From Actinomycetales bacterium UBA1416 (GTDB lineage Bacteria; Actinomycetota; Actinomycetes; Actinomycetales; Actinomycetaceae): DNA of 10,073 nucleotides. Made by a program: the position numbers and the translations under genes. The stretch covers positions 7,533-17,605 of the forward strand of contig DBPQ01000140.1 of the NCBI GenBank assembly GCA_002304945.1, given 5' to 3'. Numbering within the stretch: the first letter of the stretch is position 1; every line of letters begins with the position of its first letter. Shown here one piece after another: positions 5,276 through 10,073 of this stretch. A model generated the notes under the pieces. The model did no database searches. It worked only from the letters and a program-made list of their open reading frames with translations, and was not told the origin of the DNA.

Positions 5276-5284
5276 CTGGCGAGC

Positions 5285-6058
5285 ATGGAATCCACAACCG
5301 CAACCTCCCTCCCCACCACCTCTGGGACGGGGACGCTCCCCGCCGTGGCCGCCCGCGCCCTGGTGAAGACCTATGGCACGGGCGAGGCCACGGTGCACGC
5401 CCTTGACGGCGTGGACGTCGACTTCGAGCGTGCCCGCTTCACCGCGATCATGGGCCCCTCCGGCTCGGGCAAGTCCACCCTCATGCACTGCCTCGCCGGG
5501 CTGGACACCGCAGACTCCGGCTCCATCACCATCGCCGGCACCGAGATCACCACCCTCGACGACACCGCGCTCACCCACCTCCGCCGCGACCGCATCGGCT
5601 TCGTCTTCCAGGCCTACAACCTCGTCCCCACCCTCACGGCGGAGCAGAACATCCTCCTCCCGCTGGACCTGGCGGGCCGCGCCGTGGACCGCACCTGGTT
5701 CGAGGAGATCACCACCTCGCTGGCCCTCACCGACCGCCTCACCCACAAGCCCCACCAGCTCTCCGGCGGGCAGCAGCAGCGCGTCGCGGTGGCGCGGGCG
5801 CTCCTCACCCGCCCGGACGTGGTGTTCGGGGACGAGCCCACCGGCAACCTCGACTCCACCACCGGCGCCGAGGTCCTCTCCTTGCTGCGCACCTCGGTCC
5901 GCGAACTCGGCCAGACCGTCATCATGGTCACCCACGACCCCATCGCCGCCTCCTACGCGGACCGCGCCGTCCTGCTGGCCGACGGCCGGATCGCCGGCGA
6001 GGTCCTCCGCCCCACCCCGGAGTCCGTCTCCGCCGCGCTGACCGGGCTGGTGCGCTGA
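5285..6058 (+). CDS. ABC transporter ATP-binding protein, MacB/LolD family
   Basis: A 257-residue nucleotide-binding subunit energising the permease encoded next, at the inner face of the membrane. All motifs are intact: Walker A GPSGSGKST (57-65), Q-loop Q109 in FVFQAYNLVPTLTAEQN, signature LSGGQQQR (159-166), Walker B VVFGDEPTGNLD (179-190, with catalytic E184) and switch H217 (VTHD). The YNLVPTLTAEQN and GDEPTGNLDSTTG segments are hallmarks of the MacB/LolD/FtsE-like class. The product has a Thr/Ser-rich N-terminal extension of about 20 residues before the ABC core. ATG 5285 has GGGAGG (5270-5275) upstream, and the fixed spacing to regulatory element B supports it; no other start is needed. 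The stop overlaps the permease ATG by one base (TGATG at 6056-6060). Substrate is unknown; relatives serve antimicrobial-peptide or drug resistance and lipoprotein or lipid handling. Confidence 0.96.
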   Translation: MESTTATSLPTTSGTGTLPAVAARALVKTYGTGEATVHALDGVDVDFERARFTAIMGPSGSGKSTLMHCLAGLDTADSGSITIAGTEITTLDDTALTHLRRDRIGFVFQAYNLVPTLTAEQNILLPLDLAGRAVDRTWFEEITTSLALTDRLTHKPHQLSGGQQQRVAVARALLTRPDVVFGDEPTGNLDSTTGAEVLSLLRTSVRELGQTVIMVTHDPIAASYADRAVLLADGRIAGEVLRPTPESVSAALTGLVR

Positions 6059-8580
6059 TGCTGCGACTCGCCCTCTCCCAGGTCCGTGACCAGCCGCGCC
6101 GCTACCTCGCGGTGCTGCTGGCGATCGCGGTCGGGGTCATGTTCCTCGCCGCCTCCCTCCTTGTGGGGTCCTCCACCACCGCCACCCTCCGCAACTCGCT
6201 GGCGGCGGACTTCTCCTCCGCGGACCTCGTGGTCCTCGCGGACGACCCCGCCACGCTGGCCGCCGCCGCCGAGGACGCGGCCGCCGTCGACGGCGTCGCC
6301 GAGGCCTACGCCCACCGCACCACCGCGCTCGGGGTGCAGCGTCCTGCCGGCACGGAGGGCCAGGGGACGTGGTCCCCGAGCGCCGACTTCGCGCTGTTGG
6401 CGAACCTGCCGGCGGACCCTGGTCTCGTTCCCAACGAGATCCTCGCCGGCGCGCTCCCCACCGGCCCGGCCGAGGTGACCCTCGACGACCGCACCGCCGC
6501 GGAGTACGGCCTCGCCCCCGGGGACACCCTCACGCTGCTCCTCCCGCAGGCCAGCGGTGGCGAGGTCCCGCGCGAGGTCACGATCACCGGCATCGTCCAG
6601 GCGTCCGCGGACCCCGGCCAGGCCATGACGGTCCAGCTGCGCGGCGCCGAGGCCCTGGTCCTCGAGGCGGCCGCGGGCTTCGACGGCGCCGCCCCCGGCC
6701 CGGACTTCCTCCTCCTCGCCCTCGACCCCAGTGCCTCCCTGACCGGCGTCCAGGCCACCCTCGACGCGTCCCTCGCCCCCGGCACGTCCGTCCTCACCCC
6801 CGACGACGCCGCCCACGAGCGCCTCGAGGGCGCGACCGGGCTGCCGCTCGCCCTCGCACTCGGGGCGTTCGCGGCGATCGCGCTGCTGGTCACGGGCCTG
6901 GTCATCGCCAACACCTTCACCGTGCTGGTGGCCCAGCGCTCCCGGGAACTGGCGCTGCAGCGCGTCGTCGGGGCGACCCGGCGGCAGGTGCGGGGCGCGG
7001 TGTTCGCGGAGGCCGCCGTCGTCGGGATGATCGGCTCGGTGGCGGGGCTGGTGGCCGCGGTCGCCCTCGTGGCGGGCGGAGTCGCGGTGATCGCGAGCCA
7101 GCCGGCCTACCGCTTCGCCACGTTCGGCATGGACTGGTCCACGGTGGCGATCAGCCTCGGCGTGGGCCTCCTGCTCACCCTCGTGGCCTCCGCCGCCCCG
7201 GCGCTGCGGGCCACCCGGGTGTCCCCGCTGGAGGCGATGCGTCCCGTCCCGGAGGCCTCGCTGGGCACGCGCCCGGGCAGGGTGCGGCTCGCGATCGGGG
7301 GGATCCTGTCCGCTGCCGGGACCGCCCTCATGGTGTGGGCTGCCTTCCAGCAGGAGCTGGCGCTGGCCATCGCCGGGGGTGCCGCCTCCTTCGTGGGGGT
7401 GCTGCTGCTCGCCGCCCTGTTCGTGCCCGGCGTGGTGAGCGGGGCTGGTGCGCTGGCCGCCCCTACCGGCGTGCCCGCCCGGATGGCCCGCGTGAACGCG
7501 GTACGGAACCCGGGCCGGACCGCGGCCACCGCTGCCGCGCTCCTCATCGGCACCACCCTCGTGGCCCTCATGCTCACCGGCGGGCGGACCCTGCAGCAGT
7601 CGGGCCTCGAGATGCTCGGCAGCGCCAACCCGGTGGACCTGGAGGTGGTGCTGGAGACGGAGGACGGCCCGCTGGGACCGGCAGCCGCGGTGGAGGCGGC
7701 GGCCGCCGTCGCCGCCCTCGACGGCGTGGACACCGCCGCCGTCCTCACCCCGGTGGGGCTCACTGAGAACGGCACTCCCGTGTTCGCCACCTCCCCGGTG
7801 GCGGTCAACGCCGTGCTGCAGCAGGGCTCGCCGGCGCTGGCCGAGGGCCAGGTCCTGGTGCCCGGCTGGGTGGAGGACGCCACGCTGACGATCACCGGTG
7901 CCACGGGCTCGGTGGAGCTGGAGGCGGTCCGGACCGGGTCCTCGTCGTTCCCGCCCGTGATCGCGCTCGGCGACGCCGCCGCCCTCGGTGACCCCGCGGC
8001 CGACTCCGCCCGCCCCCTGCTCTGGGTGCGCGCCGACGCCGCCACCTCCCTGGGCGACGTCACGGACCTCGTCGACGCCGTCGCGGAGGCTGCGGGCGTG
8101 GAGGGCTGGCAGGTGTCCGGGTCCCTGCCGGAGCGCCTCATGTACCAGCAGATCATCGACGTGATGCTGCTCGTGGTGACAGGTCTGCTCGCCGTGTCCG
8201 TGCTGATCGCCCTCATCGGGGTGGCGAACACCCTGTCCCTCTCCACGATCGAGCGCACGCGGGAGAACTCGCTCATGCGGGCGCTCGGTCTGACCCGCAA
8301 GGGCCTGCGCACCATGCTCGCCACTGAGGCGGTGCTGATCGCGGGTATCGCCGCACTCCTCGGCAGTGCCCTCGGGGTGTTCTACGGCTGGATGGGCGCG
8401 GAGTCCCTGCTCGGAGACATGATCCTGGGCAGCACCGAGGCCCGCCTCGTGCCCACCGTTCCCTGGCTCGAGCTCGCGGGCGTGGTGGCGGTGGCCGTCG
8501 TCGCCGGGCTGCTGGCCTCGGTGGGGCCGTCCCGGCGCGCCGCGAGGCTCTCCCCGGTGGAAGGGCTCGCCGTGCTGTGA
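6058..8580 (+). CDS. ABC transporter permease, double FtsX domain (MacB-like exporter)
   Basis: An 840-residue membrane subunit partnering the preceding ATPase. Two homologous halves are visible. Half one: a membrane anchor (about 17-38), an extracytoplasmic MacB_PCD-like domain (about 45-255), then an FtsX domain with three helices (about 262-285, 313-345, 361-383) holding RELALQRVVGATRRQVRGAVFAEA and closing ATRVSPLEAMRPV. Two more hydrophobic helices follow (about 411-455). Half two begins RNPGRTAATAAALLIGTTLVALML (from about 483), has a second extracytoplasmic domain (about 515-695) and a second FtsX domain (about 700-840) holding RENSLMRALGLTRKGLRTMLATEA and ending SRRAARLSPVEGLAVL. This roughly ten-helix arrangement matches actinobacterial FtsX-like permeases of about 800-860 residues, so it appears complete. 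Gram-positive relatives act mechanically on envelope substrates or export peptides and lipids. No accessory HlyD-type protein is in view. Translation is coupled to the ATPase through TGATG; the Shine-Dalgarno is weak. Confidence 0.95.
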   Translation: MLRLALSQVRDQPRRYLAVLLAIAVGVMFLAASLLVGSSTTATLRNSLAADFSSADLVVLADDPATLAAAAEDAAAVDGVAEAYAHRTTALGVQRPAGTEGQGTWSPSADFALLANLPADPGLVPNEILAGALPTGPAEVTLDDRTAAEYGLAPGDTLTLLLPQASGGEVPREVTITGIVQASADPGQAMTVQLRGAEALVLEAAAGFDGAAPGPDFLLLALDPSASLTGVQATLDASLAPGTSVLTPDDAAHERLEGATGLPLALALGAFAAIALLVTGLVIANTFTVLVAQRSRELALQRVVGATRRQVRGAVFAEAAVVGMIGSVAGLVAAVALVAGGVAVIASQPAYRFATFGMDWSTVAISLGVGLLLTLVASAAPALRATRVSPLEAMRPVPEASLGTRPGRVRLAIGGILSAAGTALMVWAAFQQELALAIAGGAASFVGVLLLAALFVPGVVSGAGALAAPTGVPARMARVNAVRNPGRTAATAAALLIGTTLVALMLTGGRTLQQSGLEMLGSANPVDLEVVLETEDGPLGPAAAVEAAAAVAALDGVDTAAVLTPVGLTENGTPVFATSPVAVNAVLQQGSPALAEGQVLVPGWVEDATLTITGATGSVELEAVRTGSSSFPPVIALGDAAALGDPAADSARPLLWVRADAATSLGDVTDLVDAVAEAAGVEGWQVSGSLPERLMYQQIIDVMLLVVTGLLAVSVLIALIGVANTLSLSTIERTRENSLMRALGLTRKGLRTMLATEAVLIAGIAALLGSALGVFYGWMGAESLLGDMILGSTEARLVPTVPWLELAGVVAVAVVAGLLASVGPSRRAARLSPVEGLAVL

Positions 8581-8591
8581 GAGCGCTCCCC

Positions 8592-8597
8592 TAGGAT
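8592..8597 (+). promoter_or_regulatory. -10 hexamer (TAGGAT) of a leaderless promoter
   Basis: TAGGAT matches TANNNT and is followed by exactly 6 nt (CGGCTC) and then ATG 8604. The expected transcription start is the A of the start codon. No Shine-Dalgarno lies between it and the preceding stop, and the -35 region is weak. It gives the membrane protein and the epimerase-like gene a promoter separate from the ABC operon. Confidence 0.6.
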
Positions 8598-8603
8598 CGG
8601 CTC

Positions 8604-9134
8604 ATGCACCCGCTGAAATGGGCCCTGGGCCTCATCGTCCTGCTCGGCGGCACCGCCGTGCTCGGCAGCTACGTCTGGGGCGTGGCCTCCATCCCGAACG
8701 TGGGCGAGTTCTGGGGGGCCACCCCGGAGGGGCTCATCCCGCTCTACACCGTGAGCATGCTGCTGGGGGCGGTGAGCTTCTTCGCGATCCTCTGGTTCGT
8801 GCTGCTGAAGCTCGACCCCCCGGAGGTCCGCATCGGGGAGAGGTTCGGCTACGAGGTGTTCCCATGGATCCTGGCCGCCATCCTCGTCCCCTCGGCGCTG
8901 TGGATGCCGCTGGTTGCCCTGTACGTGGCGGAGCCGAGTGAGCCGGTGTGGTGGGCGATCCGGGCCTCCCTGTTCGTGGTGGGGTTCGCGTCCCTCGCGC
9001 TCGTGGCAGCCCTCCTGCGTGTCGAGCCGAAGGTCCCGGCGCTCGCGCACCGGCTCGCGCTCGCCGGGAGCGTCGTGTTCACGGCACACACCCTGATCCT
9101 CGACGCCCTCCTCTGGCCGGCGTTCTTCCGGTGA
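8604..9134 (+). CDS. Hypothetical five-helix membrane protein
   Basis: I do not recognise this 176-residue protein. It is strongly hydrophobic with five likely transmembrane helices, at about 5-28, 44-69, 87-109, 118-139 and 149-172. The loops are short: IPNVGEFWGATPEG between helices 1 and 2, and an acidic/basic LDPPEVRIGERFGYE between 2 and 3. It is rich in Trp, with Pro inside helix 3 (ILVPSALWMPLVALYV). There is no signal for an enzyme active site. ATG 8604 is supported by a TAGGAT hexamer 6 nt upstream, a leaderless arrangement, and by the start of the hydrophobic helix immediately after MHPLK. The stop overlaps the next GTG start (GTGA at 9131-9134), so it is probably co-transcribed with the epimerase-like gene. 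A small membrane partner or integral envelope protein is possible, but I assign no function. Confidence 0.8.
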   Translation: MHPLKWALGLIVLLGGTAVLGSYVWGVASIPNVGEFWGATPEGLIPLYTVSMLLGAVSFFAILWFVLLKLDPPEVRIGERFGYEVFPWILAAILVPSALWMPLVALYVAEPSEPVWWAIRASLFVVGFASLALVAALLRVEPKVPALAHRLALAGSVVFTAHTLILDALLWPAFFR

Positions 9135-10073
9135 GCGAGCGCGTCCTCGTCACCGGGGCCTTCGGCAACCTCGGACAGACCGTGCTGGCCGAGCTCAAGG
9201 ATCGCGGCCACCACGTCACCGTCCTGGCGCGTGACAAGCCACGGAACCGCCGTACCGCGCGCCGCCTGGGCGCGCTCGTCGACGACGTCGCCTGGGGGGA
9301 CGTCCGCAGCGCGGACCTGGACGCGCTGGTCGGGCGGGCGGACGCCGTCGTGCACCTGGCGGGCCTGCTGCCGCCGCACACGGAGAAGGCGCCCGACCTC
9401 GCCGAGTCCATCAACGTGGGTGGGACGGTGCGCCTGATCGAGGCCGTGGAGCAGGCTGAGCACCGGCCCCTGTTCGTGTTCACGTCCTCGGTGACAGTGT
9501 TCGGACTGCCCTCGGAGCCGGTCCTTCGCACGGTGGCGGACCCGGTGCGCCCGTCCGACCACTACACCCGGCACAAGGTCACGGTCGAGGAGCGGCTGCA
9601 GTCCGGCACCGCGCGGTTCACCATCCTGCGGGTGGGGGTCTCGGTGGACGCGCGCACCCTCAGCACCGACCTGGGCACCATCCGGCAAATGCTGCGCACC
9701 CACCCGGACAACCCCATGGAGTACGTGCACCCCACCGATGTCGCCACCGCCATCGCGGCGTGCGTGGACGCTCCCGACGCCGTCGGGAAGGTGCTGCTGA
9801 TCGGCGGCGGCGAGTCCTGCCGCATCACCCAGCACGAGTTCCTCCAGGTTGCCCTCGGCTCCGCCGGCCTGCGGGTGCCGCGTGACCTGCTCGGCAGCGA
9901 GCCCTTCTACACCCACTGGATGGACACCGTCGAGGCACAGGAGATCCTCGGCTTCCAGCACCGCACCTTCGGGGACTACCGCGCCGAGATGGAGGAGCGG
10001 CTGCGGTGGGTTCGGCCGCTGGTCCGGCCGCTGTCACCCGCGGTGGTGGCGGTACTCCGCCGGTGGGTGCGGG
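9131..10073 (+). CDS. NAD(P)-dependent epimerase/dehydratase family protein (extended SDR), 3' end cut by window
   Basis: The frame opens at GTG 9131 and stays open for 314 codons to the window edge; no stop is seen. It begins MSERVLVTGAFGNLGQTVL, an N-terminal Rossmann strand with the extended-SDR glycine motif TGAFGNLG (8-15). HLAGLLPPH follows at about 75-83, then FTSSVTVFG with the catalytic-type S119/S120, and YTRHK with Y145 and K149 (the SDR YxxxK pair). A substrate-side region contains ILRVGVSVD, EYVHPTDVATAI and FGDYRAEMEERLRW. These place it in the NAD(P)-dependent epimerase/dehydratase family, which acts on nucleotide sugars, lipids or small ketones; the substrate cannot be told. 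The GTG overlaps the upstream stop (GTGA) and has no own Shine-Dalgarno, implying coupling to the membrane protein. At about 310 residues it is near full family length, and its tail (PLVRPLSPAVVAVLRRWVR) may be beginning a C-terminal extension. Confidence 0.92.
   Translation, partial: MSERVLVTGAFGNLGQTVLAELKDRGHHVTVLARDKPRNRRTARRLGALVDDVAWGDVRSADLDALVGRADAVVHLAGLLPPHTEKAPDLAESINVGGTVRLIEAVEQAEHRPLFVFTSSVTVFGLPSEPVLRTVADPVRPSDHYTRHKVTVEERLQSGTARFTILRVGVSVDARTLSTDLGTIRQMLRTHPDNPMEYVHPTDVATAIAACVDAPDAVGKVLLIGGGESCRITQHEFLQVALGSAGLRVPRDLLGSEPFYTHWMDTVEAQEILGFQHRTFGDYRAEMEERLRWVRPLVRPLSPAVVAVLRRWVR

Larger units (their letters stand above)
4934..5284. other. 351-bp intergenic region between the YqeB-like gene and the ABC operon
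   Basis: No credible gene lies here. From left to right: a weak possible terminator (CCCGG 4949-4953 pairing with CCGGG 4969-4973, then TTT); a perfect 25-bp inverted repeat spanning 4995-5090; an extra copy of its GCGTTGGTTAG terminus at 5099-5109; a stretch at about 5111-5166 in which I see nothing specific; a 12-bp direct repeat (5167-5199); composite element B (5199-5261); and a palindrome covering the ribosome binding site of the ATPase gene (5261-5275). Locally, 4990-5110 is less GC-rich and contains words such as TTGGTTAG that are rare elsewhere in the window, consistent with an inserted element. Confidence 0.7.

Overview
The window is very GC-rich (roughly 70%) with strong G/C third-position bias. 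Genes are tightly packed with ATGA, GTGA or TGATG stop/start overlaps, and two starts sit 6 nt behind a TANNNT -10 hexamer, the leaderless pattern common in high-GC Actinobacteria. I read it as an actinomycete chromosome, possibly Micrococcales-like; genus is not resolvable from this sequence.

Layout. 1-952: the 3' end of a NarL-type sensor histidine kinase, overlapping by 1 nt a full NarL/FixJ response regulator. 957-3408: a candidate leaderless promoter and 12-codon upstream ORF, then two overlapping CNNM/CorC-type (DUF21-CBS, 'hemolysin family') membrane proteins. 3427-4143 (minus strand): a small stand-alone ABC-type AAA ATPase, convergent with the CNNM pair. 4256-4933: a membrane protein I recognise as the YqeB-like family (function unknown). 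4934-5284: a 351-bp intergenic region with a perfect 25-bp inverted repeat and regulatory elements. 5285-8580: a MacB/LolD-type ABC ATPase overlapping an 840-residue double-FtsX permease. 8604-9134: an orphan five-helix membrane protein with a leaderless start. 9131-end: an NAD(P)-dependent epimerase/dehydratase-like protein cut by the window edge.

How they may work together. The most striking signal is a duplicated upstream cassette. The YqeB-like gene (4256) and the ABC ATPase gene (5285) each carry the same composite element: a GTCRTMC/GTCGTAC direct repeat with 11-bp pitch, exactly 15 unrelated bases, an identical 30-bp block containing a dyad, then exactly 23 bases to the ATG. The linkers have diverged while every spacing is fixed, which argues for a maintained regulatory unit rather than a recent duplication. 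This places the YqeB-like protein and the ABC exporter in one regulon. The two-component system at the left end is an attractive but unproven regulator, because NarL-type regulators commonly control MacB-like ABC transporters in Actinobacteria. The 25-bp inverted repeat (4995-5090), lying between the two regulated genes, looks like a small non-autonomous mobile or BIME-like element.
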